Below, in pieces: positions 10,471 through 21,638 of a stretch of 64,000 nucleotides of DNA. Below the pieces are notes generated by a model. It had not been told where the DNA came from. It made no database searches and saw only the letters and a list, made by a program, of their open reading frames with translations. Position 1 is the stretch's first letter. The number at the start of each line of letters is the position of its first letter. The stretch is taken from positions 3,000,189-3,064,188 of the forward strand of contig NZ_LT907782.1 of NCBI RefSeq assembly GCF_900206265.1, given 5' to 3'. The position numbers and the translations under genes are program-made. Source of the stretch: Nitrosomonas ureae. GTDB taxonomy: Bacteria > Pseudomonadota > Gammaproteobacteria > Burkholderiales > Nitrosomonadaceae.

Positions 10471-11097
10471 TTGGCAAAGAATCTTGAACCAAAATGTAAA
10501 CAATGTAGACGCGAAGGCGAAAAGCTTTTTTTAAAAGGTGGAAAGTGTTTTACTGATAAATGTGCGATAGAACGGAGAAATTATCCACCAGGACAACACG
10601 GTCAGAAGAAAGGGAGAACCTCAGATTATGGCGGTCAGTTACGAGAAAAACAAAAAATAAGAAGGATATATGGAATTTTAGAAAAACAATTCCGAAATAT
10701 TTATAAAGTTGCGGATAAGCAGCGCGGTATAACAGGCGATAATCTTCTTCAATTACTTGAGGGTCGTTTGGATAACGTTGCTTTTCATATGGGATTTGGA
10801 GCATCTAGATCTGAAGCGAGACAGATTGTTAGGCATAATGGTATTTTAATAAATGGCAATCGTGTCAATATTCCTTCATATAGAGTAAAAGCTGGAGATA
10901 CTGTTGAAGTTGCAGAAAAAGCAAAAGAGCAATTGCGAATTAAGAATGCACTTGAAATGGCAAATAATCGTAATTTTCCAACATGGATTGAAGTTGATGC
11001 TAAAGCAATGAAAGGAATTTTTAAGACAAAACCTGAGCGATCTGATTTACCTGCGACGATTAATGAATCTTTGATTGTCGAATTGTATTCTAAGTAA
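10471..11097 (+). CDS. rpsD: 30S ribosomal protein S4 (zinc-binding form)
   Basis: S4 nucleates 30S assembly and in E. coli is the translational repressor of the alpha operon. The 208-residue product starts at TTG (GAGGAGATTAAACTTTGG context). Cys9, Cys12, Cys26 and Cys31 form a C-x2-C-x13-C-x4-C zinc site, and an S4 RNA-binding domain lies around residues 97-160 ([20 protein letters not shown]). The weak TTG start is interesting for an autoregulated gene, but common in this position. Confidence 0.98.
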   Translation: MAKNLEPKCKQCRREGEKLFLKGGKCFTDKCAIERRNYPPGQHGQKKGRTSDYGGQLREKQKIRRIYGILEKQFRNIYKVADKQRGITGDNLLQLLEGRLDNVAFHMGFGASRSEARQIVRHNGILINGNRVNIPSYRVKAGDTVEVAEKAKEQLRIKNALEMANNRNFPTWIEVDAKAMKGIFKTKPERSDLPATINESLIVELYSK

Positions 11098-11143
11098 TCA
11101 ATAATATCATTGATTTTCTTTATTTAAGGCACATTTATTTACT

Positions 11144-12151
11144 ATGTACGGTACAGATTTGCTAACGCCAAGAATTATTGATGTTCAAAATATATCTCCT
11201 CTTCATGCAAAAGTTGTCATGGAGCCCTTTGAGCGTGGTTATGGGCATACATTAGGAAATGCGTTGCGCCGGATATTATTGTCTTCTATGACAGGGTATG
11301 CTCCCACAGAAATTACAATCGCTGGTGTATTGCATGAATATTCAGCACTGGATGGTGTGCAAGAAGATGTCGTAGATATACTAATGAATATAAAAGGTAT
11401 CGTCTTAAAGCTACATAATAATGATGAAGTAATACTTTCATTAAAGAAATCCGGCAAAGGAATTGTTACCGCTGCAGATATTGAACTTAGCCACGATGTT
11501 GAAATAATTAACCCCGAGCATGTAATTGCACATTTGACATCAGAAGGAAAGATTGATGTACAGCTTAAGGTGGAAAAAGGGAGAGGTTATGCTCCTGCTA
11601 ATATTAGAAAAAGTGGCATTAATGAAAAGAATAGCATAGGTACTATATTATTAGATGCTTCTTTTAGTCCAATTAGACGTGTAAGTTATTCGGTTGAGAG
11701 TGCTCGTGTTGAGCAGCGAACTGATTTGGATAAACTGATTGTTGACATTGAAACAAATGGTGCAGTTGAGCCTGAAGAAGCAATACGTTTTGCTGCTCGA
11801 GTTTTAGTTCAACAATTATCTGTTTTTGCTGATCTTGAAAGCACACCTCTACCAAAAGAAAAACCACAAGCTCCACAGATCGACCCTATACTACTCCGAC
11901 CCGTTGATGATCTAGAGCTAACGGTAAGATCGGCTAATTGTTTGAAAGTGGAAAATATTTACTATATAGGAGATTTAATTCAGAGAACTGAAGCTGAATT
12001 ACTCAGAACGCCAAATTTAGGAAGGAAATCACTGAACGAAATTAAAGAAGTTTTAGCATCAAGAGAACTTACATTAGGAATGAAATTAGATAATTGGCCA
12101 CCAGCTAACCTTGATAGTGTTTCAAAGGAAAATAATCATGCGGCACAGTAA
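11144..12151 (+). CDS. rpoA: RNA polymerase subunit alpha
   Basis: The alpha subunit dimer scaffolds RNA polymerase and its C-terminal domain binds UP elements and activators. The N-terminal domain shows [20 protein letters not shown]; the C-terminal domain (about residues 255-320) has the helix-hairpin-helix [18 protein letters not shown]. Length is 335 residues (E. coli 329). The end overlaps the rplQ start by 14 bases. Confidence 0.98.
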   Translation: MYGTDLLTPRIIDVQNISPLHAKVVMEPFERGYGHTLGNALRRILLSSMTGYAPTEITIAGVLHEYSALDGVQEDVVDILMNIKGIVLKLHNNDEVILSLKKSGKGIVTAADIELSHDVEIINPEHVIAHLTSEGKIDVQLKVEKGRGYAPANIRKSGINEKNSIGTILLDASFSPIRRVSYSVESARVEQRTDLDKLIVDIETNGAVEPEEAIRFAARVLVQQLSVFADLESTPLPKEKPQAPQIDPILLRPVDDLELTVRSANCLKVENIYYIGDLIQRTEAELLRTPNLGRKSLNEIKEVLASRELTLGMKLDNWPPANLDSVSKENNHAAQ

Positions 12152-12545
12152 TGCTTTGAGGAAATTGAACCGAACGAGTAGTCATAGAAAGGCTATGTTC
12201 CAGAATATGAGTAATTCGTTGTTGCGTTATGAGGTCATTAGAACAACGTTACCTAAAGCTAAAGAACTAAGAAGATATGTTGAGCCTATGATTACTTTAG
12301 GAAAAAAACCTTCACTTGCAAATCGTAGATTAGCTTTTAATAGATTACGCGATCGCGAAAGCGTAACAAAATTATTTTCTGAGTTGGGACCTCGTTATGT
12401 TTCTCGCCCTGGAGGATATATTCGGATTCTTAAGTATGGTTACAGGAAGGGAGATAATGCTCCAATGGCTTTGGTAGAGCTAGTTGGTAGACCAGTATAT
12501 GAAGCTGAATCTACATCTACATCAATTAATACTGAAGGTAATTAA
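12138..12545 (+). CDS. rplQ: 50S ribosomal protein L17
   Basis: L17 sits near the tunnel exit. The product begins [20 protein letters not shown], the invariant bacterial start, so ATG 12138 inside the rpoA end is chosen. A further in-frame start upstream at 12111 would add nine residues not seen in the family. The 135-residue protein has a short Ser/Thr-rich tail beyond the ALVELVGRP end. It is the last gene of the ribosomal cluster; a weak AAATTGT/ACAATTT hairpin follows at 12563-12590 without a T run. Confidence 0.97.
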   Translation: MRHSNALRKLNRTSSHRKAMFQNMSNSLLRYEVIRTTLPKAKELRRYVEPMITLGKKPSLANRRLAFNRLRDRESVTKLFSELGPRYVSRPGGYIRILKYGYRKGDNAPMALVELVGRPVYEAESTSTSINTEGN

Positions 12546-12614
12546 TTAAAATAAACTAACATAAATTGTAAAAAATATATTAAACAATTTGCGCTTTAGA
12601 AATTTCATACACGC

Positions 12615-13610
12615 ATGTATGTGAATTTAAAAGCATTATGTTTGTTAAATGTACTGAATGATGGATTGAATCATTCAGCAAATTCTTTAGCAAAATATTT
12701 TAAATGTTCGTTAGCTTCGATACATTTCTTAGTGAGCCAATTACAGAAATATAATGTTGATGTAGTAAATATTGATGGATATGGGATTCGATTAAATAAG
12801 CCAATAGTATGGTTAGATACTGAGCTGATTGCTCGACATACATTGATGAAGTCAGAAAGATTCGATCTTAGATTGTTCGATATTATAGATTCGACAAATA
12901 ATTATCTTCTTAGTCAATTAAAAAGAAATACATTAATTCAGCGTTCAAGCCCGGTTGTTATTGCAGAATTTCAAACAAATGGAAGAGGGCGAGAGGGTCG
13001 TATTTGGCAATGCGGTTTTGGTAATGGATTAATGTTCTCACTATGTTGGCGTTTTGAAAAAGGAGTATCTGATCTATCTGGTTTGAGTTTAGTCGTTGGT
13101 ATTGCAATTTTAAGAGTTTTAAGATCTTATTCTATTCCAAATATCAACATAAAATGGCCAAATGATATTCTATGTAATTATTATAAATTGGCTGGTATTT
13201 TAATAGAAATTCGCGGTGAAGTGTGCGGACCATCGTGCGCGGTAATAGGCATCGGCATAAATTTTAATCTTTCTAAATCAATTATACCTTTGATTGGTCA
13301 GAGAGTTACTGATTTGTCAAGTGTAACTGGTAATTTAATCGATCGAAATCTAGTGTTAGGCAAGCTATTATCAGAACTATATAATGTTCTTGATGATTTC
13401 GCATACTATGGCTTTTCTTATTTTAAAAAAGAATGGATTAGTTATCATTCTTACGAAGGATGTGAAGTTGATTTGATCATTCCAAATGGCTTGACAATAA
13501 CAGGTATAGTTGACGGAGTAACAGATGATGGTGCCATCTGCTTGTTAACTCTGGAAGGAAGGAAGTCATTTAATGTAGGTAACATTTCGATCCGACCTAG
13601 GATTCAGTAA
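12615..13610 (+). CDS. birA: Bifunctional biotin-[acetyl-CoA-carboxylase] ligase / repressor BirA
   Basis: BirA makes biotinyl-5'-AMP and transfers biotin to the carboxylase carrier protein. The 331-residue product has an N-terminal winged-helix-like segment (about 1-62), a central ligase domain with the biotinyl-AMP loop GRGREGR (residues 123-129) and KWPNDI, and a C-terminal SH3-like domain (about 270-331). The N-terminal domain implies it can also act as a transcriptional repressor. coaX follows after six bases. The biotin operon it might regulate is at 25046-29531, but no BirA-type operator was recognised there. Confidence 0.93.
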   Translation: MYVNLKALCLLNVLNDGLNHSANSLAKYFKCSLASIHFLVSQLQKYNVDVVNIDGYGIRLNKPIVWLDTELIARHTLMKSERFDLRLFDIIDSTNNYLLSQLKRNTLIQRSSPVVIAEFQTNGRGREGRIWQCGFGNGLMFSLCWRFEKGVSDLSGLSLVVGIAILRVLRSYSIPNINIKWPNDILCNYYKLAGILIEIRGEVCGPSCAVIGIGINFNLSKSIIPLIGQRVTDLSSVTGNLIDRNLVLGKLLSELYNVLDDFAYYGFSYFKKEWISYHSYEGCEVDLIIPNGLTITGIVDGVTDDGAICLLTLEGRKSFNVGNISIRPRIQ

Positions 13611-13616
13611 GAATTC

Positions 13617-14381
13617 ATGTCCTCTATACTTGCCATCGATTCTGGAAATTCGAATATAAAATGGGGATTGTATAGTGATGATCAATGGTTAAAACAGGGC
13701 AATGTATTTTACAAAAATGTTTCTATCCTAGAAAACGAATTCATAAAGATCTCGCGGCCAACTTCCATTATTATTTCTCATGTTGCTCGTGATGAAACTA
13801 AAAATCAAATAAATAACTTAATTTCTCTTTGGTCCACGAAACCACAATGGTTATGCGCTAGTGGGTCTAGATGTAGTGTGATTAACGGTTATACTAATCC
13901 GAGGCAGTTAGGAAGTGATCGTTGGGCAGCTCTAATTGCAGCTTGGAAAATTGAGAAGAAGCCCTGCTTAGTTATTAACACAGGAACAGCGGTGACAATT
14001 GATGTTCTTTCGGAGTCTGGTAAATTTCTTGGTGGGGTTATACTACCTGGATTTCATTTAATGACTAAAAGCCTTATGGCAGGCACTCAACTTACTAATA
14101 TTGAATTGGGTCGCTACGAAGATTTTCCTGCTAATACCGAAAATGCGATACAAACTGGAATGTTGCATTGCATACTAGGCGCTATTGATCGAATGTACAA
14201 TCTTTTGTTATCAAATGCAAACCTCGTTTCTGCCAATTGCATCATAAGTGGTGGAAATTCTTCATTATTAATACCTTTTTTTAAACTTCCAATTAAAGTT
14301 ATTAATAATTTAGTGTTAGAAGGTTTGATAATAGTTGCTAATGACACATTAAAAAATTCAGAGTCTAATTTTTTGCTATAA
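13617..14381 (+). CDS. coaX: Type III pantothenate kinase
   Basis: CoaX phosphorylates pantothenate in the first step of coenzyme A synthesis. The 254-residue ASKHA-fold protein shows the phosphate motif [14 protein letters not shown] near the N-terminus, the [12 protein letters not shown] substrate motif and NTGTAVTID. birA-coaX adjacency is common in betaproteobacteria and supports the call. The gene ends two bases before engB, suggesting one transcript. Confidence 0.95.
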   Translation: MSSILAIDSGNSNIKWGLYSDDQWLKQGNVFYKNVSILENEFIKISRPTSIIISHVARDETKNQINNLISLWSTKPQWLCASGSRCSVINGYTNPRQLGSDRWAALIAAWKIEKKPCLVINTGTAVTIDVLSESGKFLGGVILPGFHLMTKSLMAGTQLTNIELGRYEDFPANTENAIQTGMLHCILGAIDRMYNLLLSNANLVSANCIISGGNSSLLIPFFKLPIKVINNLVLEGLIIVANDTLKNSESNFLL

Positions 14382-14383
14382 AT

Positions 14384-14980
14384 ATGCCTCATTTATTGAA
14401 TGCGACTTTTTATACTTCTGCGCATGAGAGACGGGATTTACCCAAGCATTCCGGTATTGAAATTGCGTTTTCTGGACGATCAAATGCTGGAAAATCAAGC
14501 GCTATCAATGCATTAACTAATAGAAATCACTTGGCATTTGTTAGTAAGACCCCAGGACGCACACAACTAATCAATTTTTTTCAATTAGCATCAAATCAAT
14601 TTCTTGTTGACTTACCTGGGTATGGTTACGCTAAAGTTCCAGAGCATGTGCGGCTACACTGGAAAAATTTATTAAGTAACTATTTGCAAACTCGTAACTC
14701 ACTTAGGGGATTGATATTAGTAATGGATATTCGTCATCCTCTGAAACCTCAGGATATTCAGATGCTTGACTGGTTCTCATCGACAGGAAAAGTAATTCAT
14801 ATCTTATTAACTAAAGCTGATAAATTGAGCAAACAGCAAGCAAATATTATTTTACAAAAAGTAGCTCTTTTTATAAAGGAATTCTATCCGCAATGCAGTG
14901 TGCAGTTATTTTCAAGTAAAACGAATATTGGTGTTGAGGATGCGATGATAGTTATAACTGAATGGCTGCGTATAAATTAG
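14384..14980 (+). CDS. engB: Ribosome biogenesis GTP-binding protein EngB (YsxC/YihA)
   Basis: EngB is an essential TRAFAC-class GTPase involved in 50S subunit assembly. The 198-residue product has G1 GRSNAGKSS (31-39), G3 [10 protein letters not shown]4 TKAD and a G5-like SSKT. Its early segment and length match the family. It closes the plus-strand run from birA; the following 200 bases are a structured non-coding region. Confidence 0.96.
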   Translation: MPHLLNATFYTSAHERRDLPKHSGIEIAFSGRSNAGKSSAINALTNRNHLAFVSKTPGRTQLINFFQLASNQFLVDLPGYGYAKVPEHVRLHWKNLLSNYLQTRNSLRGLILVMDIRHPLKPQDIQMLDWFSSTGKVIHILLTKADKLSKQQANIILQKVALFIKEFYPQCSVQLFSSKTNIGVEDAMIVITEWLRIN

Positions 14981-15015
14981 TACGCTATGATATTTAAATA
15001 CAACTATTATGATCT

Positions 15016-15053
15016 AAATAAAAAACCCCGGTTAAAGGGGAGTAAAACCGGGG
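15016..15053 (-). terminator. Strong intrinsic terminator read on the minus strand
   Basis: CCCCGGTT (15026-15033) and AACCGGGG (15046-15053) form a perfect 8-bp stem. On the minus strand the stem is followed directly by TTTTTTATTT (15025 down to 15016), a classic intrinsic terminator. On the plus strand the hairpin has no T run after it, so it would not terminate engB. It therefore implies a minus-strand transcript ending here. Confidence 0.65.
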
Positions 15054-15165
15054 GAACCGCCTTAATATCACTTTCCCTGTCTCAGGGAGGAAAGACAGGT
15101 AGACGATCAAGATTGTCCATTTATGAGACACACAATCTTCGAGTCAGTTCCCGGATGATTTTTTA
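15016..15165 (-). ncRNA. Candidate structured small RNA between engB and hemB
   Basis: Read on the minus strand, this segment can form, in order, AAGATTGT/ACAATCTT (8 bp, 15109-15116 with 15132-15139), a CCTGTCT/AGACAGG hairpin (15076-15082 with 15093-15099), a possible closing helix GGGAAC/GTTCCC (15052-15057 with 15147-15152), and the terminator at 15016-15053. A competing hairpin CTTTC-CCTG with CAGG-GAAAG overlaps the second stem. No ORF is present. The alternative is a plus-strand hemB leader element; hemB-linked structured RNAs have been proposed in betaproteobacteria, which I recall but cannot check here. The 5' end is a guess. Confidence 0.4.
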
Positions 15166-15166
15166 A

Positions 15167-16189
<1,023 letters not shown>

Positions 16190-16218
16190 ATACATAAAAT
16201 TAGAGTATGTTCTGATTT

Positions 16219-18537
16219 TTAGAATAATTGATCTTTGACATCTCTTGTTACTTTGGGTGAAAACTCAATAGAGCTGTCGATCATAGGAGGAAGCAATTCA
16301 CTAAAGAAGTATTCTGTAATGTCTCCATAATCATCTCTAAATCCTGTGACTGAATTTATTTTTGCTGTCTTAACTCCATTAGGTGGCGGGTACCCAGCTA
16401 TTGGAATACCCTTTAAAACTGGATTCATATAATCCATCCAGAGAGGTAATGCAACACGTCCGCCAGTTTCATTGCTGCCTAACGATTTGGGTTCGTCATA
16501 TCCTATCCATGCAATAGTAACTAAATCTTTCTGGAAACCGCAAAACCAAGCATCTATAAAATTACTGGTAGTACCTGTTTTTCCTGCGAGATCACTGCGT
16601 CCTAGCTGTTTAGCTTTAACAGCTGTGCCACGGTTAATCACGTCTTGCATCATACTTGTCATAATAAATGCATTGCGTGGATCAATGACTCGTTTGGCTC
16701 CACTTGATACTGATATGGGATGAAATTGTTCAATAACGTTACCTTTTTCATCTTCAATACTTTTTATAAAGTATGGAGCAACACGGAATCCGCCATTCGC
16801 GAATACTGCATAACCTACAGCCATCTGCATCGGTGTGACTGAACCTGCTCCAAGCGCCATTGGTAAATAAGGAGGGTGGCGTTCCGCATCAAAACCAAAT
16901 CGGGTTATATAGTCTTGTGCATAGCGTATGCCAATAGCTTGTAATATTCGGATAGATGCAAGATTTTTTGATTTAGTCAAGGCGGTGCGCATACGTATCG
17001 GCCCCTCAAATTTACCATCGAAATTTTTGGGTTCCCATAACTGGCTTCCTGTCTGAGTTGCACTGAACGAGAGGGGTGCATCGTTGATGATCGTCGCCGG
17101 AGTAAAGCCTTTTTCCAAGGCTGCAGAGTAGATGAAAGGCTTGAAGCTGGATCCAGGTTGTCGCCATGCCTGAGTAACGTGATTAAATTGATTCTTATAA
17201 AAATCAAAACCACCAACCAAAGCACGTATTGCACCATCGTTGGAATCAATTGAAACCAGCGCTGACTCAACTTCAGGCAATTGAACAATACGCCATACAT
17301 TGTGAAGATCTTTCTGAATACGGATCAATGCACCAGGAGTGATATATTTTTTCCCAGGTTCTTTTTTTTCAGTAAGGGATTTTTGTACAAATTTAAGCCC
17401 ATCACCCGTGATTTCGATGATTTCACCTCCTCTACGATAAGCCTGTACTTTATTTGGTTTTGCAAACAATACAACTGCTGCATAAATATCGTCACTGTCG
17501 TTAACTTCATCCAATGCATCATTCAATGTTTTTTCTTGGTTTGTTCCATTCTTCAGTAAATCAATAAATCCTTCAGGGCCTCGATAGCCCCAACGCCGAT
17601 CGTATTCGATTACATTTTTTCGTAAAGCCTGATAAGCAGATTCTTGATCAAGTTGACGGATTGTTGTGTAGACCTTTATACCTTTATTATATGCGTCTTC
17701 CCGGTATCGATCATAGATTACTTGGCGAACCATCTCGGCAACATATTCTGCCGGCATTGTGGAGGTTGTTGAACGTTTTTTTACTGGAACGGATTGTTTT
17801 TCTAATTCGCTTAGTTCTTTACTAGAAATGTAGTTAAGTTTATATAATCTTCCTAAGACGTAAAGTTGCCGACTTTTAGCTCGCTTAGGATTACTGATAG
17901 GATTATAACTAGAGGGTGCTTTAGGAAGACCTGCCAGCATGGCGGCTTCTGCAATATTAATTTCCTGTAAAGATTTTCCGAAATATGTTTGCGCTGCAGC
18001 TGCAAAGCCATAGCTACGCTGCCCAAGATAGATTTGGTTGATGTAAAGCTCCAAAATTTTATCTTTAGTAAGATTATGCTCAATCTTAAAAGCCAATAGT
18101 GTTTCACTAAGCTTTCTGGTAAAGGTTTTTTCTCTTGTCAGAAAAAAATTTCGTGCCACTTGCATTGTTATTGTGCTGGCACCTTGTCGTACACTCCCTG
18201 CAGAAAAATTTGAATAGGCTGCTCGTAGAACGCCAAGATAGTCGACACCACCATGTTCATAAAAACGATCATCTTCTGCTGCCAGAATTGATTGTTTTAG
18301 ATTTTCTGGAACTTGAGAAATAGTTACAACGTTTCTACGTTCTGCACCGAATTCTCCGATTAATAGACCTTCATCACTGTATACCCGTAAGGGAATTTTA
18401 GGACGGTAATCCGTTAATGTTTCCAACGATGGTAAATTTGAATAGATAACCAATGCAGCAAAACCTGCTAATAGGATTCCAATCAGGCCTAGTGCTGAGA
18501 ATGTAAAGAAAAAATAATATAACCAACGAGCTAACAT
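16219..18537 (-). CDS. mrcA: Penicillin-binding protein 1A (bifunctional transglycosylase/transpeptidase)
   Basis: PBP1A polymerises and cross-links peptidoglycan in the periplasm. The 772-residue product has an N-terminal membrane anchor (about 10-33), a GT51 transglycosylase domain with catalytic Glu88 in AAEDDRFYEHGG and GASTITMQ (119-126), an OB-like insert (about 320-410), and the transpeptidase motifs SSFK (Ser463), SKN (523-525) and KTGT (653-656). It is convergent with hemB and divergent from pilM, the same mrcA/pilM arrangement as in many proteobacteria. Confidence 0.95.
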   Translation of the reverse strand: MLARWLYYFFFTFSALGLIGILLAGFAALVIYSNLPSLETLTDYRPKIPLRVYSDEGLLIGEFGAERRNVVTISQVPENLKQSILAAEDDRFYEHGGVDYLGVLRAAYSNFSAGSVRQGASTITMQVARNFFLTREKTFTRKLSETLLAFKIEHNLTKDKILELYINQIYLGQRSYGFAAAAQTYFGKSLQEINIAEAAMLAGLPKAPSSYNPISNPKRAKSRQLYVLGRLYKLNYISSKELSELEKQSVPVKKRSTTSTMPAEYVAEMVRQVIYDRYREDAYNKGIKVYTTIRQLDQESAYQALRKNVIEYDRRWGYRGPEGFIDLLKNGTNQEKTLNDALDEVNDSDDIYAAVVLFAKPNKVQAYRRGGEIIEITGDGLKFVQKSLTEKKEPGKKYITPGALIRIQKDLHNVWRIVQLPEVESALVSIDSNDGAIRALVGGFDFYKNQFNHVTQAWRQPGSSFKPFIYSAALEKGFTPATIINDAPLSFSATQTGSQLWEPKNFDGKFEGPIRMRTALTKSKNLASIRILQAIGIRYAQDYITRFGFDAERHPPYLPMALGAGSVTPMQMAVGYAVFANGGFRVAPYFIKSIEDEKGNVIEQFHPISVSSGAKRVIDPRNAFIMTSMMQDVINRGTAVKAKQLGRSDLAGKTGTTSNFIDAWFCGFQKDLVTIAWIGYDEPKSLGSNETGGRVALPLWMDYMNPVLKGIPIAGYPPPNGVKTAKINSVTGFRDDYGDITEYFFSELLPPMIDSSIEFSPKVTRDVKDQLF

Positions 18538-18768
18538 GAAAATTGATAGGGACTTATCATATAATGGTATTGTCGATTTATCCAGTGAAAGGAGGGGTAT
18601 ATCCAGCGCTTTTCTTTGAATAGGATTTTACAGATTCTGTCAAAATCAATGCCAGTTTTTTCAATCTGGTGAATGGTTTCATCGAATTTATACGGACAAT
18701 AAAGATTTTACATATTCTAGTTCTGATAGGGCAACTTTTAATTTGCGAGTATCGTCGCTAATCAAACA

Positions 18769-19872
18769 ATGTTCAAGGAAAATTTTGCTATTGATCTGGG
18801 CTTCTTAAAAATGAAGTCTCCACCACTGATCGGTGTGGACATCAGCTCCTCCTCGATAAAAATGGTTGAGTTATCATTAACTGGTAAAGGAAGCCAAACT
18901 TATCGGATAGATCGCTATGTTATAGAGTCTTTGCCGGTAGATGCAATGCTGGATGGTGGAATCGCCAATATGGAAGCCGTGAGTGAATGCTTACTACGTG
19001 GCTGGAAGCGGATGGGAACTCGCTATAAAAATGTAGCATTAGCGTTGCCTGCAACAGATGTAATTACAAAAAAAATAATTGTTCCGGCGGGGCAGCGGGA
19101 AGATGACTTAATTTTTCAAGTGGAAAATGAGGCCAGTCAATATATTCCATTTCCATTAGATGAAGTTGATCTGGATTTTCAAATTACCAGATCAATTTCC
19201 GATAGTTCAGATGAAGTCGAAGTCCTAATTGCAGCATCACGTAAAGAGAAAGTCGAAGATCGTGTGGCAGCAGCGCTATCTGCAGGTCTGAAGGCCATGG
19301 TCATGGATGTAGAGCCATATGCGGCGCAAGCTGCATTTGAGTTAACGCTGAATCAATTGCCAGGAGGGGGGAAAGACCAGATAATCGCACTGGTTGATAT
19401 CGGTGCAACGGTCATGAAAGTTAATGTGCTGCTCAATGGTGAGTCGATATATTCCCGGGATCAATCCTTTGGCGGCAATCAATTAACACAAGAAATACAT
19501 AATCAATTCAATCTCTCGTTGGAAGAATCTGAAGCAGCCAAGCGTAGCGGAGAGTTACCTAAAAACTACCAGGCAGATGTTTTGCGACCATTCTGCGAGA
19601 CATTGGCCATCGAAGTGATGCGTGCTATTCAGTTTTTTTATACCTCCACGCAATATACTGAAGTGAACTATATTTTTATAGCGGGTGGAAGTGCAGTCAT
19701 ACCCGGATTGGATGCGGTTATTGCAGCACGTACGCAAGTCAGCACTCTGATTCTGAATCCTTTTGCAACTATGGAATTGTCGAGTCGTATTATTCCGCGG
19801 CAATTGAATCTCGATGCACCCTCCCTTTTGATTGCTTGCGGTCTGGCTTTAAGAAATTTTGATCCATCATGA
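18769..19872 (+). CDS. pilM: Type IV pilus assembly protein PilM
   Basis: PilM is a cytoplasmic actin-like ATPase fold protein that binds the N-terminus of PilN and links the pilus motor to the alignment complex. The 367-residue product has the phosphate motif LIGVDISSSSIKMVEL, later VDIGATVMKVNV, and a C-terminal FIAGGSAVIPGLDAVI motif. The ATG at 18769 gives an N-terminus like other PilM proteins. The pilN start overlaps its stop (ATGA-like arrangement at 19869-19872). Confidence 0.95.
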   Translation: MFKENFAIDLGFLKMKSPPLIGVDISSSSIKMVELSLTGKGSQTYRIDRYVIESLPVDAMLDGGIANMEAVSECLLRGWKRMGTRYKNVALALPATDVITKKIIVPAGQREDDLIFQVENEASQYIPFPLDEVDLDFQITRSISDSSDEVEVLIAASRKEKVEDRVAAALSAGLKAMVMDVEPYAAQAAFELTLNQLPGGGKDQIIALVDIGATVMKVNVLLNGESIYSRDQSFGGNQLTQEIHNQFNLSLEESEAAKRSGELPKNYQADVLRPFCETLAIEVMRAIQFFYTSTQYTEVNYIFIAGGSAVIPGLDAVIAARTQVSTLILNPFATMELSSRIIPRQLNLDAPSLLIACGLALRNFDPS

Positions 19873-20453
19873 TTCGTATTAACTTACTTCCTCATCGTGA
19901 ACTTAAACGTAAAGCAAGACAGCAGCAAATCGCAGCACTAGCCGGATTGGCCGGGTTTTTAGGTTTGCTGGTGGTTTGGGGTGTTCATGACATGATTGCT
20001 GAAAAGATAGAATTTCAGAATAGCCGTAATCAATACTTAAATGAGCAGATTGCAATTTTGGATAAAGAGATTGCAGAGATCCGAGAAATTAAGAATCAGA
20101 CACAAGAGCTGCTTACACGTAAGCAAATCGTGGAGACCTTGCAAAACAGTCGATCCGAGGTTGTTCATTTACTGGATCAATTGGTACGGCTGCTTCCCGA
20201 TGGCGTATATCTGCAAAGTATCAAACAAGAGGGGCATAACATTACTTTGGTTGGATATGCGCAATCCAATGCATGGGTATCGACACTGATGCGTAATCTT
20301 GAATCTTCACCATGGCTTGAGTCGCCGTTATTGATAGAAATTAAAGCAATGACGATCAATAATGTGCGTCAAAATGAATTCAATATGAAAATAAAACTCA
20401 AGCAAGCATTCATCAATGATGCGCAAGACTCTTCTTTTAATGCTGCCGGATAA
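19869..20453 (+). CDS. pilN: Type IV pilus inner-membrane protein PilN
   Basis: PilN pairs with PilO in the inner-membrane alignment complex. The 194-residue product begins MIRINLLPHRELKRKARQQQ, the INLLPxR motif that binds PilM, followed by one membrane span (about 21-45), a coiled-coil segment (about 48-95) and a ferredoxin-like periplasmic domain with LVRLLPDGVYLQSIKQEG. Four-base overlap with pilM indicates translational coupling. Confidence 0.95.
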   Translation: MIRINLLPHRELKRKARQQQIAALAGLAGFLGLLVVWGVHDMIAEKIEFQNSRNQYLNEQIAILDKEIAEIREIKNQTQELLTRKQIVETLQNSRSEVVHLLDQLVRLLPDGVYLQSIKQEGHNITLVGYAQSNAWVSTLMRNLESSPWLESPLLIEIKAMTINNVRQNEFNMKIKLKQAFINDAQDSSFNAAG

Positions 20454-20470
20454 AATACATACAAACTGCG

Positions 20471-21085
20471 ATGAATAATTTACTCATGGAATTGCGTCAG
20501 CTAGATATCAATCAAGCTGGGAATTGGCCGGCAGCATTTAAGATTGCCGCATTGGTAATATTATTTATTGCGATCATCGTGGCAGGACATTTTCTAGTTT
20601 GGCAAGATCAAATCGAAATGCTGAGAAATATACATGCTGAAGAAGAAACGCTAAAAAACGCTTATCTGGTTAAGAAAAGTAGCGCTGTCAATCTATCTGC
20701 TTTGCGTTTGCAGTTGAAAGAAATTGAGCAATCCCTTAGTGCGTTGCTCAAACAGCTTCCTGATAAATCGGAAATGGAAGCGCTATTGGTGGATATCAAT
20801 CAAGCTGGCTTAGGTCGTGGCTTGCAGTTTGAATTATTTAAACCCGATGCGCAGGAAACGATTCATGCATTTTATGCCGAGTTGCCAGTGTCAATCCGGG
20901 TGACCGGCAGCTATCATGATATTGGCGCATTTGCCAGTGATGTTGCGCAATTGCCACGGATTGTCACGTTAAATGACGTTAGCATTTTACCTGCGAATGA
21001 TGGGAAACTAGTATTGGATGCGGTTGCAAAAACATTTCGTTATCTGGATGAGGAAGAAATGTTAAAGCAGACAGGAAGCAAATAA
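20471..21085 (+). CDS. pilO: Type IV pilus inner-membrane protein PilO
   Basis: PilO heterodimerises with PilN and connects to PilP. The 204-residue product has a short cytoplasmic start, a membrane span at about residues 24-46, a coiled coil (about 50-98) with LLKQLPDKSEMEALLVDIN, and the periplasmic ferredoxin-like domain containing FYAELPVSIRVTGSYHDIG, the classic PilO signature. Confidence 0.95.
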   Translation: MNNLLMELRQLDINQAGNWPAAFKIAALVILFIAIIVAGHFLVWQDQIEMLRNIHAEEETLKNAYLVKKSSAVNLSALRLQLKEIEQSLSALLKQLPDKSEMEALLVDINQAGLGRGLQFELFKPDAQETIHAFYAELPVSIRVTGSYHDIGAFASDVAQLPRIVTLNDVSILPANDGKLVLDAVAKTFRYLDEEEMLKQTGSK

Positions 21086-21088
21086 ATT

Positions 21089-21607
21089 ATGATTAGAAAC
21101 ATATATCTGCTAGTATTATCTACAATTTGGTTGAGCATGATAACTGGGTGCAGTCAGAATGATTCCAGGGATCTGGAAGCGTTTATATATAACTCGGGGG
21201 AGGGCTTGCAAGGTAAAATTGATCCATTGCCTGAAGTTGTTCCATATAAATCTTTTACTTATCAGGCATTTGATATACCCAGTCCTTTTGTGCCGCGCAA
21301 AAATAATCAGGTACAGGTGCTTACAAGTGAAATTCAACCTGATTTGAATCGGCGTAAGGAGTTTCTGGAATCCTATCCGTTGGAGAACTTATCCATGGTT
21401 GGTTCATTACAACAGAAAGATATGATTTTTGCTGTAATAAAATCACCAGATGGAGCACTATATCGTGTCAAGGTTGGTAATTATTTAGGTTCGAATTTCG
21501 GAAAAATTAACTATATTTCGGAATCGGAAATTAAGCTATCAGAAATCGTACAAGACGGGGTGAATGAATGGATTGAAAGGACAAGTGTACTTACGCTGAA
21601 AAATTAG
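21089..21607 (+). CDS. pilP: Type IV pilus lipoprotein PilP
   Basis: PilP is an inner-membrane lipoprotein bridging PilNO to the secretin. The 172-residue product has a signal peptide with a lipobox-like ending SMITGC (Cys at about residue 21). The body has FTYQAFDIPSPFVPR, LESYPLENLSMVGSL and YRVKVGNYLGSNFGKI, all family signatures. It starts three bases after pilO. Confidence 0.94.
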   Translation: MIRNIYLLVLSTIWLSMITGCSQNDSRDLEAFIYNSGEGLQGKIDPLPEVVPYKSFTYQAFDIPSPFVPRKNNQVQVLTSEIQPDLNRRKEFLESYPLENLSMVGSLQQKDMIFAVIKSPDGALYRVKVGNYLGSNFGKINYISESEIKLSEIVQDGVNEWIERTSVLTLKN

Positions 21608-21638
21608 CAACGTAACAACCATTAAGCTAACAATAGCT

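Noticed and set aside
15061..15120. RNase P or SRP RNA because of GGAGGAAAG
   Set aside because: Only this short string resembles RNase P RNA; no further conserved blocks are present and the gap is too short.
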